From NCBI GenBank assembly GCA_029945375.1, contig CM057063.1:124001-188000 (forward strand): 64,000 nt of DNA, written 5' to 3'. Shown one piece after another: positions 23,127 through 33,476 of this stretch. The notes under the pieces were generated by a model. The model searched no databases and was not told the DNA's origin. It saw only the letters and a list, made by a program, of their open reading frames with translations. The DNA comes from Agaricus subrufescens. Its lineage: Eukaryota; Basidiomycota; Agaricomycetes; Agaricales; Agaricaceae. Each line of letters starts with the position of its first letter. Position 1 is the stretch's first letter. The translations under genes and the position numbers were made by a program.

Positions 23127-24229
23127 CTACGATTCAGCGCTCTCTTTCTGTTTTCCTTTATCCTTGCCCTTGCCTTTCTCTCGAGTTTTCACCATATTTC
23201 CGGATTTACGCGCTCGCGCTACAGTTGGTAATATTCCTGTTAGCCTCTCAATCTGCATAGCCGGATCCGGAGATTCATCTTCATCTTCCACTTCCTCTAC
23301 TGCTTTCTCTTTCGTACGAGGAAAATTTTCGGGCGCAGCCTTTGCTTTACCTTTACCTTTATGATGAAGTTTTGATTGTACAGATTCTGACAGTGAGGAC
23401 ACGGGAGCTGGTGGAGGTGAAGGGTGACGTAGAATCGGCGTAGGTGGTAGACGCGAAGGCCCAGCTTCGGCATTTCCATTCGACGACGCATTAAATTGCT
23501 TGGGGTCGACATACTCGAGAGCGTCGCCAAGTTCAGCGTCCACATCATCATCTAAGTTCATCCTCATATCAAGATCATCTTCACCCTCTGCGTCATTGAT
23601 ATCCGCGTTCTCATCTTCTAATTCCTCATCTACAACTGGCTCCTCGTCGGGTTCCATTCTCTCTTTGGGTCTTAAGCGGACTTCTTTAAATGATATCCGT
23701 TTTGAGGTGGTCGATACATGCGTGACGGATTTCTTTTTACCGGTTGCATCTAAATGGATTAACTGCTCTAAGTTAGGCCATCGACATGTTAAAACACGCC
23801 GTTCTACCTTTATCGTCTGTGAAAATCAATTCAGAGCCTAGAAGATTCTCGTGTCTTCCCTGAAGAATCGTTCCTGATAATTGAAGATAAGGTGTCGGTG
23901 TGTCCAGGCCCTAATCTATCTGAGTAAAAAAAATCCAATGCTTATACGAGCGCACGCACGATCAAACGGTATGTTTGAGAACTAGGCACTAACGTAGGCT
24001 CAATGTTGCCTAAATCCAACACCACGTATTCGATCTCCTCTTCGTATTCGGATTGTTCACTGTCCTCGCCGTTATCAGGTTCATGCCGCTGGCTCTCGCC
24101 ATGAGTGTCCGCATCGATGTTGAGTTCAACAGGGTTCCGTTTGAGTTTTGGGTTCGTCGAAGAAAGAGATGGCGAGAAATTGTCTACGTAGGAGTATCCT
24201 GGACAAAGTGTTGTTCTGGGTGGATCCAT
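23127..24229 (-). CDS. transcription factor TFIIIC subunit 6-like (Tfc7/Sfc7 domain)
   Basis: TFIIIC recognises tRNA gene promoters for RNA polymerase III. Start ATG at 24229 (MDPPRTTLCPGYSYVDNF). An acidic stretch leads into the signature EEIEYVVLDLGNIEPTL near residue 70. The gene then crosses a gtgcgt intron to GLDTPTPYLQLSGTILQGRH and ENLLGSELIFTD, the beta-barrel core of the TFIIIC sub6 family. A second intron (donor gtagaa, acceptor atttag) joins DK to DATGKKKSVTHVSTTSKR, followed by a long extension that is acidic and then lysine-rich (KGKGKDKGKQKE) before the stop at 23127. The upstream in-frame codon at 24280 is TTG, so it is not used. The family is small; this extended form with charged tail is longer than the core. 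It is convergent with the trefoil gene (146-bp gap) and divergent from the reductase at 24532. Confidence 0.75.
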
Positions 24230-24484
24230 TTCGGGGAAGAGATGTGATGTGCTAGGTTGACTGTGGCGTGTTTGTTTCAAAAGGTGATGACAATCAGACC
24301 CGGTGCCTGGTAATGCCGCAATCTGTCGTTAGCGGCCACTATATATAGCTTCCTCGCCATATCCATCAGAAGCAGTTGTAAGTCGAGGAACTCGCCGCAA
24401 GCTTGCGTGGCTTCCCGCCGCTGTTAGAGACCCTCGGATACGCAATGTGTTACAGATATCTCCGAGCAGTCATCAGTTAACCAA

Positions 24485-24493
24485 TATATAAAG
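24485..24493 (+). promoter_or_regulatory. TATA box
   Basis: TATATAAAG lies 39 bases upstream of the reductase ATG at 24532, within the 300-bp divergent region shared with the TFIIIC gene. Confidence 0.6.
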
Positions 24494-24531
24494 CCCTCAG
24501 CCTTCATAAAAGATCTTCACAACTTTTCCCA

Positions 24532-26216
24532 ATGGCTCCCATCCGCAATGCGCGCATAATCATGGCAGAGTTTTCTCCTGGTGAGGATAGCTGATGTCAA
24601 CTCAAGCCCACTCACCTCATTTTGCGTTGTCATTTTAGACTCATACCAACCCGGGAAGTCGACAGTTTACGATGATTCACAGAGGATCGACATCGACACC
24701 GTTCCTCTGAACGGGGGAATCCTCCTCAAGACTCTATTCCTTGGTATTGATCCTTATATTCTTGCTCGTATGCAACCGAAAAGTCCTAGTTGGCCGGTTT
24801 GTAGGGATTTTCGTTTTATCGACGTACTTATTAATACCGATCTACCAGATTGGTTACACTCTAGGAGAACCGTACGTTTTTATGCATATTTGACGTATTT
24901 TTATATATAGGAATTCTCTTCTAGAATCTTGGGGTTTGGCGTCGCAGTCGCCCTGAGATCAGATAACACTGCGATCAAGGTCGGAGATCATGTCTACGCT
25001 GACCTGGGTGAGAACTTGTGTGTGGATTTCAACCGATCCTCAATTCATCGAACTCCTCTCTTCTAGAACACCAGGAATATATAATCAAATCGGACCCTAC
25101 AACTTTAACTGTCTTGAAAGACAAGCGCATTCCTTTATCCGCTTATCTTGGTGTTTTAGGGATGCCCGGTATATGCCTTTATTTTCTCTTGGAATAGTCC
25201 TCATATCTCCGTGTCATAGGCCAAACTGCTTATGCAGGGTGGAAGGCTTTTTCTAAAGCCAAACATGTATGCCGTTGACCATATTCAATGCAAAAAATCC
25301 TACTCACGTCAAATTGAAGGGTGATGTCGCCTTTGTTACAAGTGGTGCAGGTAAAATATATTCTTAGAGGAGTCAAATGCGGCCTGATACAAATGATCCC
25401 TTCAGGTGGAGTTGGCTCGTATGTTATTCATTGGTTTATGATGCTCTACATCAAACTAAACAGTTTGAAAGGCTAGTTATTCAGCTCGCCAAAGCAGACG
25501 GGTTGAAGGTCATAGCATCAGCCGGATCTGACGAGAAAGTGACGTTTATGAAAGATCTCGGAGCAGATGTTGCATTCAACTACAAAACAACGAGTACGCG
25601 AGAAGTCCTGACAAAGGAAGGCCCCATTGATCTGTACGTTGTCGGCTTATATGAAACGGATAGTGAGCTGACTTGTCTAGATACTGGGATAATGTCGGCG
25701 GAGAAACTCTAGATATTGCTCTAGAACTAGCTAAGAGTCAATCCCGTTTCATTGTGGGTCATCATATCGAGATATATTTTTTTTCGGATTATCTGACGGT
25801 ATATTCGGTTTCCAGGAATGTGGAATGAGTGCTGGTAAGTGCGACTATTCTTATCTTATTCAAAACAAATGCCCTCCTGACGGTTTTGCCCCATCTAGCG
25901 TATAATTCTGGAGGAATCACGGCAATCAAGGTTCACCTTCTCCATTCAAGATTAGTACCGTACTCACAATCAACTCTAGAATCTGTTCCAAATCATTCCG
26001 AAAAATATCACCATGTCAGGCTTCAATGTTCAATACCTATTCCCTCAATATGCCGAAGAGTTCTACACCACAATGCCGGAAAAGGTGGCCAAGGGCGAGA
26101 TCAAGTACTGGGACGAAATCACTCTTGGTCTGGATAAAGTAGAGGAAGTGATTGTCAGCGTGATCAAGGGAACTAACAAGGCAAAGGCAATAGTACAAGT
26201 TGCGGATGAGCAGTAG
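24532..26216 (+). CDS. NADP-dependent MDR reductase (alkenal/PTGR-like), copy 3
   Basis: The most diverged of three local paralogues. The first exon is only MAPIRNARIIMAEFSPG, then an intron, then the block YQPGKSTVYDDSQRIDID. Further landmarks are LFLGIDPYILARM, GFGVAVALRSDN, HQEYIIKSD, LGVLGMPG (split by an extra intron before QTAYAGWKAF), VAFVTSGAGGVGSLVIQL, YWDNVGGETLDIAL, ECGMSAAYNSGG and the tail KAIVQVADEQ. I count thirteen exons, two more than the tandem pair, because of introns after residue 17 and inside GMPG|QTAY. The cofactor motif GAGGVGS is closer to the family consensus than in copies 1 and 2. The gene appears intact. Family activity is NADPH-dependent reduction of activated double bonds; the substrate is unknown. 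Confidence 0.86.
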
Positions 26217-26421
26217 TATCAATCATGTATAGTAGTAGTTTTAATCAACCTGACACGGACATGTTTGGCCATAATTTATTGACATTGTAATCCTCTGATC
26301 AATCCCCGTTGGTACTCTTATGAGGTAATTTATTTATATCAGGCTGTTAACAAACAATGTACACAAATAGTAACCCAATATCTTTCTTTGGTCTCGTGGA
26401 TGACTCGGTGACTGGCTTTGG

Positions 26422-26429
26422 TATATAAA
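26422..26429 (+). promoter_or_regulatory. TATA box
   Basis: TATATAAA lies 43 bases before the ATG at 26472 of the DUF4139 gene, at a usual fungal distance. Confidence 0.6.
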
Positions 26430-26471
26430 CCATGCTTGTTGCCGCATACCGATTCTTCTCTTTCTCTGACC

Positions 26472-28768
26472 ATGGCTTCTCTTGCTCCAATCATGACTCC
26501 TACCTCGCCTATCCGTCTCAATGCCTCAAAACATCCCGTCAAGTCTGTGCTAGTGCTCAAGTCTTCCAAGGCCGAAATCGTTCGGACTTTTGATGTCGGT
26601 TTGAAGGTACGCGTTGCCTCAGCACAATCTCTCCCAGGTTCCAGTTGGCTAATGAATGCTTCATGATATTTAGAGCGGCCAAAATAAGGTTGTCATCTCT
26701 CAGTTGTCAAGCACTATCGACACCGAGTCTGTACGGATTTCGGGCCTCAATCCCACTGCTGTTAAAAGTGGAACGTACCTTTCCGACGTCGTTTGCTCTG
26801 TGTCATCGGATGACGCCGCGGATGGACCTATCAAAGCTCTAGAAACCCGAAAGGACTACTTGACACGAGAGAAGAAAGTCCTCGATACACAAGCAGAGGT
26901 GCTCGTGAAATACTCTAACAGTTTAGATGGGAAACAAGCGAGTCCTGACGTGATGACGACCTTCCTGAACGCGTTTGTTGATCAAGGAAAGGCGAATATC
27001 AAAGCGGTGAGTAGTATGAGCTAGCAGGGACGTTTGTCGTTGATCGTCTTTCAGGTCGCCAAGTTGGAAGCAGAGATTGCAGAGATCGACAAACAGATCA
27101 AAGAGGAGGAGAAGAAGGCAGCTCTTTTCAAGGGTACTGCTAATGCCGAAGTCACAGCTGTCATTACCGCCGAAGTCGATACTCGAGTGAATTTGAAACT
27201 CATATACAGTGAGTCTACTTTGCATACTTACATTTTATTCTCCTCTCTGAGCTGCTTATCCAGTCGTGAACCAAACAAACTGGTCGCCCACGTATGAGCT
27301 GCACGCTGTCACTGGAGATGATGGACGTCCCTCCCAAACTGTCGCACTGCATTATCGTGCCTCCGTGGTGCAGACTACGGGTGAAGATTGGACGGATGCC
27401 TCCCTCACGTTAAGCACTGCCGCTACCGATGCCATGGTGAAGACTATCCCCAAGCCGAGTCCGGTGTGGATTAGGGTGTCTTATGCTAATGCTGAACGGG
27501 GAGGACTCGTCACACAACCACGAATATTTGCAAATTCACTACCACAGCAAGCGCCAGCATCACTATTTGGTCCCCAACGTATCCCATCTCCTGCGCCTGG
27601 AGCTCCGAACACGGCTTTCGTTTCTCAAGCACCTGGTGGTGGCGCTCTGTTTGGCGCTGCTCCAGGAGGACTATTCGGAGCACCGCAGCAACAAAACCAG
27701 CAACAACAACAGGCGTCAGCATTGTCGTTTGGCCAAAGTGCCCCCTCTTCAGTCCAGAATATCTTTGGATCGGCACTGGCAGTTCAATCTCAACCCTTTG
27801 GTAGCGCAGCTACTCATAGCAACCAAACTGACCTAGGCGTCATTCCCTTTCCTGAAGAGGATGAGGAAGGAACTGATGGTGGTGAAGAAGGTGGGCCAAC
27901 TAAGTTGGTAAATCAAACTCCCATGGCTTTGACCTACGTTGTCCATGGAAGATCAAGCATCCCCTCCGACGGGAAGAATCACATCGTTACTATCGCTACG
28001 TTGTCATTCAAAACAGACATTGATTATGTCTCTGTACCGAGAATTGACCCTCGCGTCTATCTTCAAGTGAGTTTGATAACGAGTGATGTTTTGAACTATG
28101 CTAAATGTTATGCAGTGTCAAGTTAAAAACAACAGTGAATATCGACTTCTCCCTGGACCTGTCAGCGTCATCCTTGACGACAGTTATGTTTCCAAGACGA
28201 CTATATCTGTACGTGGTTGTATCATTATTCACTTCAGCACGCTTATGGCATCCATTAGGATGTCAATCGGAACGATGTCTTCAATTTCACGCTTGGGAAC
28301 GACCCTTCTATCCTGATATCCCATGCTCGTCTCTCTAAAGTCACAAAGGAGGGCAGCGGATCATTTGCCGACGTTGCTAATGTGACGACCTATACTATGA
28401 CGATCAAAGTGCAGAACAAACATCCATTCCCCATCGATAACCTGATCATCCGAAATGCGCTGCCTGTCACGGAAGATAAGCGGGTACGAGTGGTGTTAAG
28501 GAAACCGAAGGAATTGATTGAGGCAAAGGAGGGTGTACTCGTTAAGATTAGGAACGAAGAAGCTGCTGAAGCAGAAGACGAGGAGGACAAGTGTCCTAAA
28601 GTCAGATGGACGAAAGAGAAGACTGGGTTGTATGAATATCGTTGGAGGGTTGATGCGGATGATAAGATTGAGTTGGAGACTGTGTTCGAAACGAAAGCTT
28701 CGACAGATCTAATTTGTACTTTTGATGAGGCCAGGCCCTTCGGCTATGCTTTCGGCCAAAGAAAATAG
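26472..28768 (+). CDS. DUF4139 (mucoidy-inhibitor-A-like) protein with FG-rich linker
   Basis: Six exons: 26472-26606, 26674-27006, 27055-27208, 27264-28066, 28116-28208 and 28259-28768, about 675 residues. The N-terminal DUF4140-type domain starts VKSVLVLKSSKAEIVRTF and leads into a coiled coil (AKLEAEIAEIDKQIKEEEKK). The DUF4139 domain begins NWSPTYELHAVTGDDGRPSQ, resumes after a linker at TPMALTYVVHGRSSIPSDGK and ends ARPFGYAFGQRK. Between about residues 295 and 410 lies a Gln/Pro/Ala linker with FG-type motifs (SLFGPQ, GALFGAAP, GLFGAP, LSFGQS, NIFGSA, QPFGSA), as in nucleoporin FG repeats. The molecular role of DUF4139 proteins is not established; fungal members are uncharacterised. The paralogue at 40838-43000 shares all five intron positions and phases but has an RS-rich linker. 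Confidence 0.85.
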
Positions 28769-30999
28769 TTGAACACCTTGTTTCTGTTTGTGATTGTGAT
28801 CTCATTCGATGTACTTTCCTATCTGATAGAGATGTAATATTCCCCACTGTGTTACGTTGTATATGTACGAAATTCGAAATGATGTTTCGATGGTGCAGTC
28901 AGTAAGTTGTACTTCTAGAAAGTTAAAACAAGTTATCTTGCATACTGTACAAGGAGCAGGAGTAGTGTGTGTGATTTTTTTAGCACAACGGCGAGAGCGT
29001 TCCTCTCTCCGCCGTTCCTGTTTGCGGTAGTGTTCAACGAATCCCCTCATCTCAAGGCACTAAATGCAATGAAATGTGATCACGTTCCGCACCTTCAGAT
29101 GGTACCTATGCCAGGCTACAGAAAGTTGCCTTGAATGGACCCCAGAACTTGAATTTCAAATATCATACGATCGCTTGACAAGGTTCGAAGATTCTGACAG
29201 TCGACTATGCACTAGGTCGCTGATCCGTCACAGTCCTTAGTTACTCTCCTGTGTTGATTATTTGCAAATCATTAACATTGCTTAATTTTACCTCGAACTT
29301 ACGTACACAAGCATTATAGTTGACGCCTCCGAATTTCGATTGTCACCTTCGATATCAAGTTCCATATTTTGGTGCAGGACCAAAATATCGACCATTTTCC
29401 CAAGTCAATATCAAATATCAAATAACCAGGTTATGCCTGGGAGTTCTACTTCCATAATACACCTGAACCACGTTGTAAACAACCACCTAAATCAAATTTC
29501 GACGATTGGTTTGATGGTCGGTCTGCGCCAACCTCGACTTTTACTACCCGATATAACGTGAGTGGGATTACATACTGTCTCTTACTAGGTTATCACTCCA
29601 CAAATCCATTAGGGGCTAATCACAGGACGTATCTAGTCCTGCCAAAGACGGTATAGTTTGGAAATACTCGCTCTATTGAATAGCCAGTGTATTCATCGGC
29701 GGGAACATATATGAAGCACTTCTGAACACTGTTACCCACGGAGCCAGGTGTTCAATATCAATATCATCATCTTTCCTTAATCTAAACGACCCGCTGGCTC
29801 AGGTTATCCCACTATACCGTCTAAAGAATCGGGTTGTATTCTCGATCTAGTTCGAGATTCAGCTGGCAAGCACTCAGTACTAGTAGTCCAGTGGCTGGAG
29901 GGCCGCAAACAACTCAGTTTTGTGGAAGTTTCCCTCTTTACGTCGTACGTGGTAGCTGAGAGGGGCACGATCTGGGTTGTAACTATAGATTCGCGTTCTA
30001 TTACAATAATCCGGCAGTAGTAGCATTCAGACTGCCAATTAGTAAATACAAGTAGATGCCTGTATCGGGACAAAGTTGGGTAATAGTGAGTATTCTCATC
30101 GTCCCCGTTTGACGTCCTCACGAGGGCGTGGTCGGGGACAAACGATGACCGGACGATGAACTCAATACCCGAGGAAGCATTGCCTTGTATAGCTGAGATC
30201 CGGTAAGAGTCGGCACCTACGTTGTGTAGGATTGAGTAAATTAGATAACAACAAGTGATGGAAGTCCTCCAAATTTTTCCCTTGGAAGGGGTCCAGTGTG
30301 TCAACTAGTGTGATCTGTCGGGAACAGTATACATTAATTAAACTCTGCTTGCGGCCATCGGCGAGAAGTGTGACAGTGATGAACGGGGTTAGTCCAGTTT
30401 TTGGCACATATCACTGTTGAACAAGGTGGGAACAAAACCAAAATATCATGATTCAAAATGTAAAGTGCCAGGATTGTGCCTGACAACAGCGACGTCGTGT
30501 AATGTAGATAGTGAGGACTTGATCTTGAAACGGTTGGTTTATCGCTTCCGTCTTCAGTCATTCATATCAATGCAACTACTACGTAATTTCTTTTTCCTTC
30601 GTGGACATCCTGTACAGCAAATACGAAGCATGAGATAGCAAGGAAAGCAACAAAGCAATGTCTAGTATACATCCGACGACTAGCTTGAGGCTAAAAGGAA
30701 GATAACAGCACCTAACAGCACAGAAAAGTAGAAAATCCTTAACTCTAATGTCATGATTGCGAGATATGATCAAAGAAAAAAAATAACATCTACAAAAGAG
30801 CCAGATGTGGAGGGGGTATTATTCGCAATGTGAGTTGAAGTTAATGACAACAGGGAAATGACGAAGAACTTGATGATCCGAGCCACATAGACAAGATATA
30901 AGTGAGGCAATTTCATGGTAGAGACTAGGGCTTGAAATGAGGATCCAGATTAGATTGATAAGGATCATCCAAGAATAATAAAAATCGCTCACATGAGAT
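28769..30999. other. intergenic region with weak minus-strand frames
   Basis: No gene is firmly supported. Minus-strand frames from about 30561 to 29804 look partly coding, for example SGIEFIVRSSFVPDHALV near 30150. However, they need a 28-nt intron to join, which is too short for this genome. They may be a decayed gene. No repeat or RNA was recognised. Confidence 0.4.
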
Positions 31000-32995
31000 C
31001 TAGTGCTGCGTTTGGGCGACAACAATTTGAAGTAAGGGACCGTCTATGACACCCCCCCGGCTTGCCTGTATGGTCTTTCCAACTTTGTGCCACCAATCAT
31101 CCGCAGCCTCCTCCGCATTATACGCAAACTGATCGATAATCTTCTCCCAGGCTACCCAGGCTTCCGACTCATAGGGATCATCGGGAATCTCGACTTCGAA
31201 GACGTTTCGACCATCTTTTCCTTTCTCTCTTAAAGCTTTATCACGGGCAGCAGCGTATTCAGGGGGCAAAGTCATGAACTGGATATCTTCCAGCTCCTTT
31301 TCGTAGGCCCTGATGTCGCGATCTCTGCGAATTTCCTCGTAGGCTGTGAGGTAGGTTGGAATCTGCTCGGGTCGTTTGATACGAGAGAAAATTCGGCCGA
31401 GGGCGACGGCATCTTCGAAGGCAGTAGCAGCCTCTTGCACAGAGCCTCCCTAAAGCGTTATAGTGAGTTTACGTACTCCTAACAACCGAACAAGCTTACT
31501 GCAAGGGGTTGAGCGGCATGTCCGACAAGGGCATACGGCCCATCGGCATGGAACCAGTCTTCGAGCGGGACAGTTTTATTTACATTAACAACATGCGGTT
31601 CACGTGCCCACTCTAGTAATCGACGGAGCCTGCAAGTCATTTTAGTTCATCGTTATACGAAACATTGCAAAGTGAAGGGGGTGACAAGAAAGGAAACAAG
31701 GGGTGCGGGTTCGTAAAAAAGAGACATACCGGGGTTCAGCCTGACCTAGTACTTCTAGTAATTTATCTTTGCCTGCTTGTTGGAACCATCCCGTCGTAGC
31801 TCCTTCTGGAGGTCCATAAGCGCAGAGCGCATAATCCTTGTTCTTCTGTACATCACCAAAGAAAAGCATCAGCTTCTGTCCGCCACCAAGATATCATGAT
31901 AACTTACCAGAGGCCAACCCAATACAGCCACACCGTGTCCAAACCATGCTGCACTCAAGCCAGCCTAAGTCATCGTGTACGTAGTAGGCACACGTCGATT
32001 CCAATGCATTTGGGTTGTGGTGAGAATGAGAGTGGTGGTTTCCAATCAGCCTCGACTCTCAATGACGCATGAGATAAATTGCACCTTATTTTCGTTATGT
32101 AGATCGGCCGTTAACGGATCGGAAAGGATACGTTCCATAGGGAGAGTGGTACTAAGGACGGCGTTCAGCTCGAAAACTACCAGACTCAGAGAATGTGACT
32201 TACCTGTACAGTTTGACGTAGGGTACTGGTGGTTCGGCTTCAAATATGGGCCTTGAGATACCATCTATACCGTCCGCTCCGATTATAACATCTCCTTCGA
32301 ACACTCTCCCATCTTCGAGTGTCACTGTCTTCTTGTCCATATCCACTTTCACCACCCTCGCCGAGTAGTTTAACTCCGCCCCGAGATCTTTTGCTATGTC
32401 GTGTAAAAATCGTACAAAGTCACCATGCTAGACGCAGAACATATTCTATATCAATAATGTGTTGCACGAAAAAAGGGAGCCAAGCAAAATAACCAGGATA
32501 CTCACATGCGTGAACATGAAATCACCACGTGCGTCACGAATCAATTGTTCTTCCCACACATGTCCACCCAACCGTTCCCCGGTGTCCACTGTTGATCACA
32601 AAACCATCGGAGAGATGTAAACAAAACTCTAAAGGAGATATATTATAAATAGACCTACGCAAGTAAAAGTCGATGGCGGACGACTTCAATGCAACTTTGC
32701 GCAAAGCCTCTTCATATCCCCATTGGTAGAGGATTTTCGTAACGTTCGGCGGTAGTCGTGTACCACCCGTCACCTCCTATGAGGATAAAACCAACATTAA
32801 CAATCGATAAGTCCAGAATCTAAAAGAAGCGAGATACGGATCCCATACCGGAGCGATGCAATCTCTGGCTTCAAAAACGGTAGCCTTATGCCCAGATCGT
32901 CGGAAAGAGATAGCAGTGGCAAGGCCACCAACGTTGCCACCGATGACCAAGACCCGTATAGAGAGGCCTGAACCTGAGGTGCTTGTAGCCTGCAT
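31000..32995 (-). CDS. FAD-dependent monooxygenase, salicylate-hydroxylase-like
   Basis: A group A flavin monooxygenase expected to hydroxylate an aromatic or related substrate with NAD(P)H. The ATG at 32995 is used; a gtgagt...ttatag pair just upstream (about 33048-33000) marks a probable 5'UTR intron. Exon 1 has the dinucleotide fold VLVIGGNVGGLATAISFRRS and ends in phase 0 at 32849. Exon 2 begins EVTGGTRLPPNVTKILYQWG. Later come LDTGERLGGHVW, HGDFVRFLHDIAKDLGAELN and the DG motif GDVIIGADGIDGISRP. The third FAD motif, normally GDAAHP, reads GHAAQPLA. The last exon (31440-31000) ends QIVVAQTQH. About eight or more exons. Its neighbours are GUP1 and an acetyltransferase-like MBOAT. The substrate is unknown. 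Confidence 0.8.
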
Positions 32996-33476
32996 ACTAT
33001 AAGGAAAAAACAGCGTACGGCAGCTGAGGTTGGCCACTCACCATTTGGAGGGAGGAGTAGGGAAGACGTATTGTACGGCGACCTGCCACCCCATTCACTT
33101 ATTTATATACGTGCGGATGTCCGGCGTTTACGTCTTATTCAGAAGATCCAGAAATTTGTGCCAAAGGAAATCAGGGTCAACTTCAACGATCGAGATTTTA
33201 TCTTGTGCACGTGGATCAATACCAATTCAACACTAGATCATCTAGATCCCCGCATTACTTTTATGGATTCCTCACGTATGTAGGTACTCGCACCACAGTA
33301 TTCTAACGGAACTAAGCCCACCTCGTGCCTCGACACCCCGTTCAGGTCTACGTACTCGACCGGAGACTCCGATCCGGTCACTTTGACTAGCAACGACGAT
33401 AAATACCTTGACGATGCTCTTCTTCGCTATGGCTGAGCGTTAGTGTATCCAGTACAAATTTCGAAATTAGTTCACG

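Noticed and set aside
29804..30561. Minus-strand chain of frames that could be a small gene.
   Set aside because: Joining them needs a 28-nt intron, below the sizes seen elsewhere in the window.
33002..33384. Plus-strand frame (QKIQKFVPKEIRVNFNDRDF) between the monooxygenase and GUP1.
   Set aside because: It looks coding-like and even has a usable intron near 33277, but it has no ATG and lies antisense to the FMO 5' end. Not supported as a gene.
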